Source: Micropterix aruncella
Lineage: Eukaryota > Arthropoda > Insecta > Lepidoptera > Micropterigidae
NCBI GenBank assembly: GCA_944548615.1
Contig: OX155951.1
Coordinates: 16,417,502 to 16,481,501 of the forward strand
DNA length: 64,000 nucleotides
Reading direction: 5' to 3'
Under the pieces are notes generated by a model. The model worked only from the letters and a program-made list of their open reading frames with translations, searched no databases and was not told the origin of the DNA. Both the position numbers and the translations under genes were made by a program. Of this stretch, positions 53,656 through 64,000 are shown piece by piece. Numbering within the stretch: the first letter of the stretch is position 1; every line of letters starts with the position of its first letter.

Positions 53656-54325
53656 TATATATACTCGGGTACGGCAACATTACGTCATATGACGCGAGGG
53701 TTGCAAATAGTGAAAAACCGCTGCAACCAATTAATTATGCTAGATTGCCAAAAAGACTTCATTCGCAGCGACTTGTACAATTCCGTACCGAATGTTTATT
53801 CGAGCAAAATAAAGAACAAATCGAGGGAAAACTTATTGTTGTCGCTCAATTCATGATACGTGACAGACAGAAATGCAGCGCGACGGGGCAGCCACTGCGG
53901 GAGACTGCCAGCCGTCTACTGCAACCATCAAACCAAACGTAGCGTTCATATATGGAGCGTGGTTACGACCAGGAAGTACCACGATGCTCCCGAGGACGAC
54001 ACACTACTGTTGTAGTCGAGCTTATGTGTGTTATAACACTCAAGGGTAACGAGCGCCCCGCAGATTAGATACGGCAGTAAGTAAATAGGTGAATGTGATC
54101 GGGAGAACAAAATAAGATGATTTAACATTGTTACAAAAGAACATAATAGTATGCAGGATACTTACTTACGTTATTATAGCGATTCATAACGAAGTAGTAT
54201 TCTTTGAGCTTACCTGAAACAAAACAAAAATTCTTTAATAGAAACGGTACGTTATGAGCGTTACGGCTGAGCAAAGCGAATAATTGTGATGCTATAAACG
54301 CCAGATGGGAGGCAAAATTTCGTTA
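53656..54325. other. Intergenic DNA
   Basis: Short open frames at 53584-53942 lack domains. No element recognised. Confidence 0.3.
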
Positions 54326-54488
54326 GGTTTGTGCAGTGCCGGATTAACCCATATAGGGGCCCTTAGGTCGTCGAAATGTCGGGGGCCTCTTTTGCACTTT
54401 TCGGAGCCCCTTTGGGCTGTCAAACATTCTGGCGGCGATAGGGCTTTAGCGTGTGTAGCTTGTACGTAAATCCTGCACTGGGTTTGTG
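54326..54488. mobile_element. 147-bp hAT miniature element with perfect 8-bp target duplication
   Basis: GGTTTGTG at 54326-54333 and again at 54481-54488. Between them the element runs CAGTGCCGGATTAACCC ... GTAAATCCTGCACTG, so its ends are inverted CAGTGCxGGATT repeats. An 8-bp duplication plus CAGTG ends is diagnostic of hAT. No coding capacity. Confidence 0.9.
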
Positions 54489-54539
54489 TGTGTATAAATA
54501 TGTGTGTTTTTGCTGAGCGCACGATACCTAGAGATCGCG

Positions 54540-54869
54540 TTGGCCGATGGCAAAAATTCTTCCGTTAATAGGTCAATTTAAGGTTCCGTGCATACGATAG
54601 AAATGGGAGCTGCCATACAAATGGGCTTCTTTAAAATCACATTAATTTGCCTATGATCCAGGCAAGTCGTGCGTACGTGGTAAACGGAATGACTAAGGTA
54701 AGTCCGGGTAAGTCAGGTGCAGAATAAGTAGGGTAAGACGGGGTGGGGAGGGGGGGGGGGGTAACTCTGGATGGACGTGTATAATGCTTGGGGAAAGAAG
54801 AGTATTTTCCGAGCGGAGGTGCGGAATGAGTAGAGTAAGGGAGGGAGGTAAGCACGGGCGGAGGTGCGC
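54540..54869. other. Complex sequence with G tract
   Basis: (G)11 at 54741-54751 within a purine-rich segment (54700-54860). Two GAGCGGAGGTGCGGAATGAG/GGGCGGAGGTGCGCAAAATA-like motifs. No gene. Confidence 0.35.
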
Positions 54870-55530
54870 AAAATATCGTACTTTCGTAAAATATTGTTCT
54901 TGCGAAACTAGTACTTATTTTTTTTTAATTTATCTTTTTTTTTAATTTTCGAAATTATATTACTTAGGTATATATTATCCAGCGTAGTTTTATAAATATC
55001 GCACTTTTATGAAATATCGTACTTTAAAAATTATTTTACTCTCAGAAGTATATCGTACTACTTTCAAAATATATCATAATTTTTAAAAAAAATCTTTTAA
55101 CTATCGTATTTTCCAAAAAATATCCTAAGTATAGTCAGACAATATCCTACTTTATCAAATTATCATAATTTCTTCAAAAAAAAGAACTTTTTTTTAAATA
55201 ACCTCTTTTTATTAAAAAAAACGTACTTTTCAAAAAATAATCAAATTTTAATAAAATAACGTATTTTCCATAAAGTATTAATAATATTAATAATAATAAA
55301 ACTCTTTATTCTTACATATATCTAAAACATTATTCTTACAATATTTAAAATAGATATATTAAAATAGATAAAATATCGTTTTTTTTTAAATATTTTCTTC
55401 TAAATCATTGTATTAAATAAAATAACATATTTTCCTAAATTTCTTTCATATCTATTATAAAAATTTCATGCTTTTAGAAAATACCGTACATAGCAAAAAA
55501 AAATCGGTTGAGAAAACATGTTTTTGGCAA
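54870..55530 (+). repeat. Repeat family J, A+T-rich periodic element
   Basis: Variants of AAAATATCGTACTTT recur roughly every 20-40 bp (54872, 54998, 55013, 55048, 55100 and on) and degrade to the right. The right end AAACATGTTTTTGGCAATTT matches the inverted copy at 14997-15410. An embedded AATAATAATAAAACTCTTTA TTCTTAC (about 55294) is a reversed retroposon tail inserted in it. Confidence 0.55.
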
Positions 55531-55703
55531 TTTTTGGGGTCAATGCGCCACTGCTTCTGCACGACAACGCACGACCATACTATATGTACTATATGGTGAG
55601 TATTCAGTCCACTAGACTGATTCAGACAGGCGTTCTTGTTGCCCAAATGGAGGCGGGTTCGATATTAACACAAACACGGAGGCTGCTCTTCGCTCTTCAA
55701 TAA
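55518..55703 (+). pseudogene. Possible mariner transposase scrap
   Basis: The frame contains APLLLHDNARPYY, identical over LLHDNARP to the second-catalytic-Asp motif of mariner transposases (LLHDNARPHTA). Nothing before or after it aligns and no inverted ends were found. It may be a short orphan fragment or coincidence. Confidence 0.3.
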
Positions 55704-55710
55704 CGAATAA

Positions 55711-56248
55711 ATCATTCGCCAATTATATTGCCTTTATAGTATCCACCTCCATTTGACAGTGATTAACAGGGTTAACAAGGATTTTTTGATAAAATAATTC
55801 TGTTTGATATTTAAAATTAAATGATTTAGACAGTTTATTAAACTATAAATCAAGCGATAACAGATAAATTCATCAGATCGGTTCATCATAAGATCTAAAT
55901 TCGAAATTTGAAATGACAGCAGCATTAAGTTTGAATTTTATATAATAAAATCGTAATATAATGTAAAATGGGACAAAGAACGAGCCTCGAGATTTTCGAC
56001 TGTCTGCGACCATGTACAATCGGGCGTCCCTGGAAACAATCCTTCTACCAACGGATTAAAGGACAATATGACAAGATTTCGAGCCAATCTCGGTCGCTGG
56101 AGCTACACAGCGAAACAACTGTGGAACGCTGCAGGATGATGCCTACCTCCTATCCTGCGTACACCTGTCAACCACCATCACGCACCAGGACCTACGAGAG
56201 ACGAACAAAAGACCATTCAGGCCGCATATTTTTGGAGAGACGTGCCTT
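55711..56248. other. Intergenic DNA, no supported gene
   Basis: The open frame 55968-56294 (108 codons) is Arg/Ser/Thr-rich without a domain, and its 3' part runs into the adjacent miniature element. It is not called a gene. Confidence 0.35.
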
Positions 56249-56697
56249 TAGGGCCGGGCCACACGATGCAGTGCGGTTGCGGCGCGGCGCCTGAGCGGTG
56301 CCGCTGCGGCGTCCTACATACAAATATCCATGGTAAATCACATGGTGCGTTCCGGCGTCGCACCGCACGCAAACCGGAAATATGCACCGGAGCGGCACCG
56401 CTCAGTTGTTAAGTGCAGTCGAAGGAGGTACATCCTTGCCTGATTCATTTGTTTTCAAGTAATTTTGTTAATTTTAATCGAAGTGTTTAAAATGAGTACT
56501 AACGAAGAAGATATTGCCATTAACTACCTCTTTTCACTAGTTCACTAGTTCACACGTTTAATTAACTAGAACACTATTCGCCCACTGCGGCGTCGTAGTA
56601 ACGATGCGGCGCCGCACCGTGCACTGTACGTGTGTACGCCCATACGGCGAAATCTTTGCGATGCGGCGCCGCACCGCATCCTGTGGACCGGCTTTAA
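56249..56697. mobile_element. PIF/Harbinger-like miniature element, G+C-rich
   Basis: Left end TTAGGGCCGGGCCACACGAT GCAGTGCGG, reverse complement of the right end TTAAAGCCGGTCCACAGGAT GCGGTGCGGCGCCGC. Subterminal GCGGCGCCGCACCG blocks are repeated in both orientations. TTA at the edge and GGGCCGG-type ends are typical of Harbinger MITEs, but the right-hand TTA/TAA is offset by one base, so the superfamily is tentative. Confidence 0.6.
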
Positions 56698-56699
56698 CC

Positions 56700-57002
56700 T
56701 GACCCGGACACGCTAACTAACTAACTACCAACTATTTATCATAAGATCGGTTGTCCGCCATATAGTTTCTCTTTACTTGGGCTGGCGTTTCTGTCTGCGT
56801 TATACAGTAAAATATTCAGCGCTTTAACATATATGTTTTAATGTATAATATGCATATGAATCATGAATCTATGGGACGAATGCGCACGAGACCCATTTTT
56901 GCCGGCGCCCCCTTTCCGTGGAAATCGAAAGCATAAATTGCGCACGGAGCGGGTGGCTGCGCGGGAAATTGGATAATTTAAACGCGCGCACATGTTCCGT
57001 AT
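56700..57002. other. Complex island
   Basis: Non-repetitive, C+G-richer toward 56880-56990. No open frame of interest. Confidence 0.3.
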
Positions 57003-58018
57003 CTATAGTCCGGACGCCGGCCATACGGACACACTACGTCATAAGATACAATGACAAACCGATTTTGCATAAAAAGCTGTTCTTGTCCTGTTAAAAAAAA
57101 AGTTCCTACTTCCGGTGATCTTTTTGAGGTCCAACTTATTGTATGAGGAGCGTGTTTTAATTTTAATACAAATTTCGAAGCAATTGTCACGTGCTTTGTA
57201 AAATTATTTTTTTTTTTCGAAATTGGAACGAAAATTAAAATACGCTCCTCATACAATAAGTTGGACCTAAAAATATCACCGAAAGAAGCCATAATCTGAG
57301 AGCCGGCCATTCAGATACCCTACGTCATAAGAAACAACTACAAACCCATTATGCATGAAAAGCCGGATAAAAGATATCCTGGAAAAACTTTAAATCATTA
57401 AATTTCTCTTGTCCGGTTTACCTAATTAAAATTCAAATTTCAAGGCAATGGTCATGCGCTGTGTAAGATTATTATTTTTTATAAATTAGAACTAAAAATA
57501 AAATACGCTCCTCATACAACAGGTTGAACCTCAAAAAGATCACCGGAAGTAGCTATAGACCGGGAGCCGACCATACGGACACCCTTAGTCATAAGAAACA
57601 ACTACAAATCCATTATGCATGAAAAGCAGGATAAAAGGTATCCTTGAAAAACTATAAATCATGAAATTGCTCTTGTCATGCTAAGAGAAAGGTTGTTTCT
57701 TTCTGTGATCTTTTTGAGGTCCAACCTATTGTATGATGAGCGCATTTTAATTTTAATTATTATTTCGACGCAATTGTCATGCGCTGTGTAAAATTACATT
57801 TTTTTAGAAATGGGAACGAAAATTAAAATACGCTCCTCATACAATAGGTTGGACCTCAAAAAATACACCGGAAGTAGTAACTTTTTGTAATCGGACAATA
57901 GAAATTTAATGATTTATAGTTTATGAAGAATATTTTTAACCGGTTTTTCATGCATAATTGATTTGTATTTGTATCTTATGACTTAGGGGGTCCTTATGGC
58001 CGGCTCCCGGACTACTAG
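57003..58018. mobile_element. Foldback-type element with internal inverted modules
   Basis: Outer ends: CTATAGTCCGGACGCCGGCC ATACGGACAC and, in reverse complement, CTAGTAGTCCGGGAGCCGGC CATAAGGACC. The GCCGGCCAT-type end motif recurs at 57016, 57301 and 57560 and inverted at 57995. The module GATCTTTTTGAGGTCCAAC ... GTATGAGGAGCG ... TTAATTTTAAT occurs at 57117 and 57707, and inverted at 57228, 57500 and 57815. The whole can fold into several alternative stems. No transposase. Confidence 0.75.
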
Positions 58019-58319
58019 GTCTCTATGCTGCGTGGCATCGTACCACGGGAGCGTAGCCACAACACGGGATGTCATGAATAATATTCGCGGTGAAACTGAT
58101 CAAATTGAAAATCGCAATGACAGCGAGGTCACCTAACGATATGGCCGGAAAATCACGTCGTTCGACTGCACTGCATGGCGTCAGCCGAGCCGTTTTGTTC
58201 ATTGTCGGGAAATGTACGAGTGCGGTCTGTCGATGTGCTGACGCTTGCGGCACCTACCTACATGCAGGATGCGCGGGGTTTATTTAGGATAGGTGTGCAA
58301 CTTTTTACCACTGATACCT
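58019..58319. other. Complex non-repetitive segment
   Basis: Short overlapping open frames on both strands (58023-58287) in C+G-richer sequence. No domain recognised. Confidence 0.3.
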
Positions 58320-58600
58320 CTGTATTGCTGTTAGTCCGAGGCAGCGACAAAAAAGTCCAAGTTTTTGTAAAAGCTGATACATTCAGATCAGAGAGTATTT
58401 TGACCAAAGAATGCTGGGATAGAGTCAGCAGGCTAAACTCCGAGACACCTGGCGCTGGCGTACTAGGACAGTTGTAATTTAAATAAGTACCCTCAAAGTG
58501 TTTTGGAAAAGCTGAAAATTCATCAGTAGACTGGATGCAATACAGAACTTGAAACAAATGTTCAGACTGCTTAACAATAGAATGCGTGGCGTCATATTGG
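58320..58600 (-). repeat. Repeat family B, single-arm copy (reverse)
   Basis: The reverse complement aligns with 34268-34573. The minus frame 58258-58557 stays open and reads DEFSAFPKHFEGTYLNYNCP STPAPGVSEFSLLTLSQHSL VKILSDLNVSAFTK, paralleling the other copy. The open frame across two diverged copies suggests a protein-coding ancestor. Confidence 0.65.
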
Positions 58601-58609
58601 CGATATAGT

Positions 58610-59003
58610 GGCGATATTACTTTTAGGCAATGAGTTCGCCTTTTTGATTAACTAGAGTTGTCAAATACAACGGGCGAACCCGTCACCTCAGGAAGTTTTA
58701 ACGAATTGTACGTTCTATCTCCTGTTAAGTGAACGCAGAGGACTTAGGACAGAGGACAAAACAGTACACCGTCAAGCTCCGCCACATGCCTGTAAGAGGC
58801 CAACGCCTTCTCCGCAAGATAACCAACCAGGTATGTTACTCAGCGGGCTTACTTTCACGCCCTTACTTCCAGTTGCGACCAGATTACTCCGGTCACTCGA
58901 CTGATTACAAGTTCGAGGTCGCTTGCGCAGGCCTCTCCCTTACGAAGCGGTGAAACGGCCTTTTTGGTTAATCAAAAAAGCATTTTATTATTATTATTAT
59001 TAT
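58610..59003 (+). repeat. Retroposon 3' end split by a family C fragment
   Basis: GGCGATATTACTTTTAGGCA ATGAGTTCGCCTTTTTGATT (58609-58645) and GGCCTTTTTGGTTAATCAAA AAAGCATTTTATTATTATT (58956-59003) are the two parts of the 3' end seen at 32035-32130. Between them lies a reversed family C fragment (58645-58955) with CGGGCGAACCCGTCACCTCA GGAAGTTTTAACG. Confidence 0.55.
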
Positions 59004-59004
59004 T

Positions 59005-59220
59005 ATTAGGTAGAGGACAGTGTAAGCGACCTCGAACCTGTAACCAGTCGTGAGGCCGTACAAATACGGCCATATGGTAGCGAAGGTGCGTGGATGCCCA
59101 ACCTTTTTTTTACCTGGCGGCACGCGGTTTGGATTTTCACGGAGTTGGCGGAGCTAGTAATACATTGTCTACGTCTCAAAGTTTTCTACGCACATTCCAA
59201 GCTAACAGAACGATCACATA
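59005..59220 (+). repeat. Repeat family C, copy 5 (partial)
   Basis: TAGGTAGAGGACAGTGTAAG CGACCTCGAACCTGTAACCA GTCG matches the interior of the other copies. It continues to ACAGAACGATCACA. Lies in opposite orientation to the fragment at 58645-58955, giving a family C inverted pair around a retroposon tail. Confidence 0.55.
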
Positions 59221-59380
59221 TTGTTTTTTTTTTTTTTGTAATACGCCAGTTGGTAGGAATCCCTACTCTTGGTATAGTCAAATTGAATAACTGGTATTAT
59301 ACCTTATGTGGTAAAATTATTTTTTTAAATATCGATTATTATTTTTAATTGTAAAATTGTAATTTTTTAATTCCTAATTT

Positions 59381-59775
59381 CTTAATTTCTGGCAGAGGAG
59401 TTTATAATAAAGATTGTATAATGTTATCAAAATAGGGTAAACCTATATAAAATTGTATAATATAAAAAAAATTGTAAAGAAATATTGTAGAAAACAGTAT
59501 AATATTGTTATATTTGATAAGGTTTGTAAAGAAATCCGTTTATAGGACGATGTTTTTATTTAAAATAAAATTAGTAAAAGCTACTTAAAAAGTAGCGAAG
59601 GAAATCCCAGCTTGTATTGGGAAATGCTTATGTTTGAATGAGATATACTTACAGATGTACACGACTTTCGACGGTGCAATGTTAGTTTAAAGGTCCTTTT
59701 GCAGTCGACTAACGATCACTATTCATCCATATATCTCATAAATAGGGCTTCTCCTTATGCAACACAAAATGCCTT
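59381..59775 (+). repeat. Module A, copy 1 (forward)
   Basis: 395-bp A+T-rich module from CTTAATTTCTGGCAGAGGAG to CAACACAAAATGCCTT. Internal landmarks are GGGTAAACCTATATAAAATT, AGTAAAAGCTACTTAAAAAG TAGC (small hairpin), CGACTTTCGACGGTGCAATG and GCAGTCGACTAACGATCACT. Near-identical inverted copies follow at 59998, 60618 and 61382. No open frame. Confidence 0.95.
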
Positions 59776-59997
59776 CAATTGAGACGAATTAAGCGAAAAA
59801 ATAAAAAATTAAACTATTGATCACTTCGGCAAAGCCGATTTCTAAATGAAAGTGACATTACGAAATAATTCAAATTTCGAATGCTACCAACATTTAAAAT
59901 ATGATACAATTGGCTGAGTTTGTTATCAACGAGCCATTAAACCGAAATAAAAATAAAAAAACCTCCATATGCTCAATGAAATGAAAGAAGAAACTTC
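59776..59997 (+). repeat. Module X, copy 1 (forward)
   Basis: 222-bp module CAATTGAGACGAATTAAGCG ... CACTTCGGCAAAGCCGATTT ... GAGTTTGTTATCAACGAGCC ... ATGCTCAATGAAATGAAAGA AGAAACTTC. It links a forward module A to an inverted one. Two inverted copies of X follow at 60393 and 61160. Confidence 0.95.
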
Positions 59998-60392
59998 AAG
60001 GCATTTTGTGTTGCATAAGGATAAGCCCTATTTATGAGATATATGGATGAATAGTGATCGTTAGTCGACTGCAAAAGGACCTTTAAACTTACATTGCACC
60101 GTCGAAAGTCGTGCACATCCGTAAGTATATCTCATTCAAACATAAGCATTTCCCAATACAAGCTGGGATTTCCTTCGCTACTTTTTAAGTAGCTTTTACT
60201 AATTTTATTTTAAATAAAAACATCATCCTATAAACGGATTTCTTTACAAACCTTATCAAATATAACAATATTATACTGTTTTCTACAATATTTCTTTACA
60301 ATTTTTTTAATATTATACAATTTTATATAGGTTTACCCTATTTTGATAACATTATACAATGTTTATTATAAACTCCTCTGCCAGAAATTAAG
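59998..60392 (-). repeat. Module A, copy 2 (inverted)
   Basis: Reverse complement of 59381-59775 with only scattered single-base differences (for example CATCCGTAAG versus the mirror of TTACAGATG). With copy 1 it forms a 395-bp stem around the 222-bp module X, so a transcript would fold into a very long double-stranded hairpin. Confidence 0.95.
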
Positions 60393-60617
60393 ATTGAAGT
60401 TTCTTGTTTCATTTCATTGAGCATATGGAGGTTTTTTTATTTTTATTTCGATTTAATGGCTCGTTGATAACAAACTCAGCCAATTGTATCATATTTTAAA
60501 TGTTGGTAGCATTCGAAATTTGAATTATTTCGTAATGTCACTTTCATTTAGAAAACGGCTTTGCCGAAGTGATCAATAGTTTAATTTTTTTTTTTTTCGC
60601 TTAATTCGTCTCAATTG
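60393..60617 (-). repeat. Module X, copy 2 (inverted)
   Basis: Reverse complement of 59776-59997 with a few changes (GAAAACGGCTTTGCCG for the mirror of CGGCAAAGCCGATTTC, and a longer T-run near 60588). Confidence 0.95.
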
Positions 60618-61011
60618 AAGGCATTTTGTGTTGCATTAGGATAAGTCCTATTTATGAGATATATGGATGAATAGTGATCGTTAGTCGACTGCAAAAGGAC
60701 CTTTAAACTTACATTGCACCGTCGAAAGTCGTGCACATCCGTAAGTATATCTCATTCAAACATAAGCATTTCCCAATACAAGCTGGGATTTCCTTCGCTA
60801 CTTTTTAAGTAGCTTTTACTAATTTTATTTTAAATAAAAACATCATCCTATAAACGGATTTCTTTACAAACCTTATCAAATATAACAATATTATACTGTT
60901 TTCTACAATATTTCTTTACAATTTTTTAATATTATACAATTTTATATAGGTTTACCCTATTTTGATAACATTATACAATCTTTATTATAAACTCCTCTGC
61001 CAGAAATTAAG
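60618..61011 (-). repeat. Module A, copy 3 (inverted)
   Basis: Tandem with the previous inverted X. Differs from copy 2 at only a handful of positions (GCATTAGGATAAGTCC, one T fewer in an internal T-run, ACAATC for ACAATG). Confidence 0.95.
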
Positions 61012-61159
61012 ATTGAAGTTTCTTCTTTTATTTCTTCTTTTATTTCGACTTTCGACGGTGCAATGTAAGTTTAAAGGTCCTTTTGCAGTCGACTAACGAT
61101 CACTATTCATCCATATATCTCATAAATAGGGCTTATCCTTATGCAACACAAAATGCCTT
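61012..61159 (+). repeat. Junction and truncated forward module A
   Basis: 61012-61045 repeats TTTCTTCTTTTA-type sequence from the start of inverted X. 61046-61159 is a forward copy of the last ~114 bp of module A (CGACTTTCGACGGTGCAATG to AAAATGCCTT). This small inversion interrupts an otherwise tandem array. Confidence 0.9.
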
Positions 61160-61381
61160 GAAGTTTCTTCTTTTATTTCATTGAGCATATGGAGGTTTTT
61201 TTATTTTTATTTCGATTTAATGGCTCGTTGATAACAAACTCAGCCAATTGTATCATATTTTAAATGTTGGTAGCATTCGAAATTTGAATTATTTCGTAAT
61301 GTCACTTTCATTTAGAAAACGGCTTTGCCGAAGTGATCAATAGTTTATTTTTTTATTTTTTCGCTTAATTCGTCTCAATTG
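61160..61381 (-). repeat. Module X, copy 3 (inverted)
   Basis: GAAGTTTCTTCTTTTATTTC ATTGAGCATATGG to TTCGTCTCAATTG, matching the inverted X at 60393-60617 except for a few bases. Confidence 0.95.
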
Positions 61382-62935
<1,554 letters not shown>

Positions 62936-63170
62936 TGGTATCGCAGCCAGCGTGTTAAATCAAAAGTTTGTGTGTATTTTACTTTACCGGCCCACCAACC
63001 GATCAGGAGGGAAAGTATTGTAAACGCGCATTTTTTTTTCGAGATGAAGACGGAAATATCCATTTTGAGCCCACCTGATATGATTAAGACCATTTCCGAT
63101 TGAATTCTGTCTGTGTCTGTGTGTATGTATTCCTCTACGATAGCGCCCAAACGCTTAATCCGATTGAGCT
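62936..63170 (+). repeat. Repeat family D, forward copy
   Basis: GGCCCACCAACCGATCAGG, TTTCGAGATGAAGACGGAAA TATCCATTTTGAGCCC, TAAGACCATTTCCGATTGAA and CTGTCTGTGTCTGTGTG align with the reverse copy at 37538-37760. The downstream AACGCTTAATCCGATTGAGC TGATATTTGG is a 3' continuation common in insect repeats of this type. Confidence 0.65.
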
Positions 63171-63337
63171 GATATTTGGTAAGCAGGCATCATTTGGTCG
63201 TGGCAACAGTTGAAAAGGTATGGTTGATATCAGTCCACCAGGGGACGCTCTAGTCATATATAGTCCTAGAAATATTGAACTTGAAATTTGGTACCTAGCT
63301 GCACTGTTGGGCTAAAATCATATTGTGGAATTTTGGA

Positions 63338-63580
63338 TAGAATATCTCATATACGAGCTACAATAATAATATTTAAATTCCGCCACACACTTCTATATAA
63401 TATTAACGCCGAGTCGCCCGAGTCTAGCCGAGAAAGAAACAATGCTGTCAGAGACGTCGCAATAGGACCCAGTGTATATGGAATATCTCATATACACTAA
63501 TAATATTTAAATTCCGCTATTCATTTTAATCAAATATTACCGCCGAGCAGCCCGAGGCTATCCGAGAAACGAACCGCGCC
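63338..63580 (+). repeat. Two-copy tandem repeat, about 140-bp spacing
   Basis: GGAATATCTCATATAC, TAATAATATTTAAATTCCGC, then ATTAACGCCGAGTCGCCCGA GTCTAGCCGAGAAA, recurs from 63479 as GGAATATCTCATATAC, TAATAATATTTAAATTCCGC and ATTACCGCCGAGCAGCCCGA GGCTATCCGAGAAA. The copies are clearly diverged. Confidence 0.8.
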
Positions 63581-64000
63581 GCCCGAGGCCGTTGTGTAAC
63601 AGAACCCAAACGGGTATGACCGCCGGCCTAGACATGGCGCTCAATGATTTTATTTATGAAATTATTATTCAGCTGAAATCAGTTATTGGCTACTTGCTGG
63701 GATAGTCTTGAGGTGACACAACCGTTTTTATAGTCATAATCTATGTTTTTTAATATTATTATACGTCAAATCAATAAAGCGTATATTACTGGCTCGATCC
63801 AATTACGCTCTACGGGAGCGCGAATAACGCGGACCCAATAAAGGGGGCAATATAACGTTATCTGGCGATGATTTGTGACATTGTTTCTCGTGACAGTGGA
63901 AATGAACTGACCGTTAAAGCGAACCGCGCACAATGGTGACCGGAGCCCAACACCAATTCCAATTGTCCCCTACAGCCTCCGCGTCGCATCGCCCCGCCGT
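63581..64000. other. Complex C+G-richer island at the window end
   Basis: Non-repetitive sequence with no open frame of note. It runs off the window edge. Confidence 0.3.

Overview
The window reads as insect nuclear DNA, most likely from a moth or butterfly. The evidence is a strongly A+T-rich background, and a repeat complement typical of Lepidoptera: mariner elements, Helitrons with 5'-TC/3'-CTAG ends, 3' fragments of jockey-like and RTE-like retrotransposons, hAT miniature elements, and palindromic elements containing the string 'ACACCCGA.GTT'. No host protein-coding gene, rRNA, tRNA gene, CRISPR array or bacterial operon could be supported. The order-level assignment is an inference from repeats, not from a host gene.

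The only intact coding unit is a non-LTR retrotransposon on the minus strand (45119-49790) with perfect 12-bp target-site duplications. ORF1 (a DUF4780-like protein) overlaps ORF2 by ATGA. ORF2 encodes endonuclease, reverse transcriptase, RNase H and a CCHC knuckle. Its 5' end lies one base upstream of the ORF1 start codon, so this copy keeps full coding capacity but appears to have no 5' UTR or promoter.

Layout. 1-7.5 kb: palindromic miniature elements (1-455, 1054-1391, 2940-3475, 5838-6465) and a hAT transposase remnant (4299-5000). 7.5-22 kb: two copies of a G+C-richer repeat (family C), several retrotransposon 3' fragments, two tandem Helitrons with internal minisatellites, a deleted mariner, a reverse-transcriptase remnant, and a third family C copy. 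22-34 kb: mostly decayed A+T-rich DNA, a retroposed tail with perfect duplications (25817-25978), minisatellites and a large (ATCA)n block. 34-37.3 kb: an RTE-like element split in frame by a mariner. 37.5-45 kb: nested palindromic elements, tandem repeats and a Helitron end. 45-50 kb: the intact retrotransposon. 50-59 kb: further miniature elements, including a hAT element with perfect 8-bp duplications, and a foldback element (57003-58018). 59.4-61.8 kb: near-identical ~395-bp and ~222-bp modules in direct and inverted orientation, ending in a (TA)n tract of about 210 bp.

Between repeats lie recurrent islands of complex, C+G-richer, non-repetitive sequence with no long open frame (about 2.2, 11.2, 14.7, 17.3, 28.5, 31.2, 32.8, 34.8, 37.8, 41, 42.8, 51, 62.3 and 63.8 kb). 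They could be conserved non-coding or regulatory DNA in a gene desert or a long intron, but this cannot be shown from one sequence. No genes in the window work together beyond ORF1 and ORF2 of the retrotransposon.
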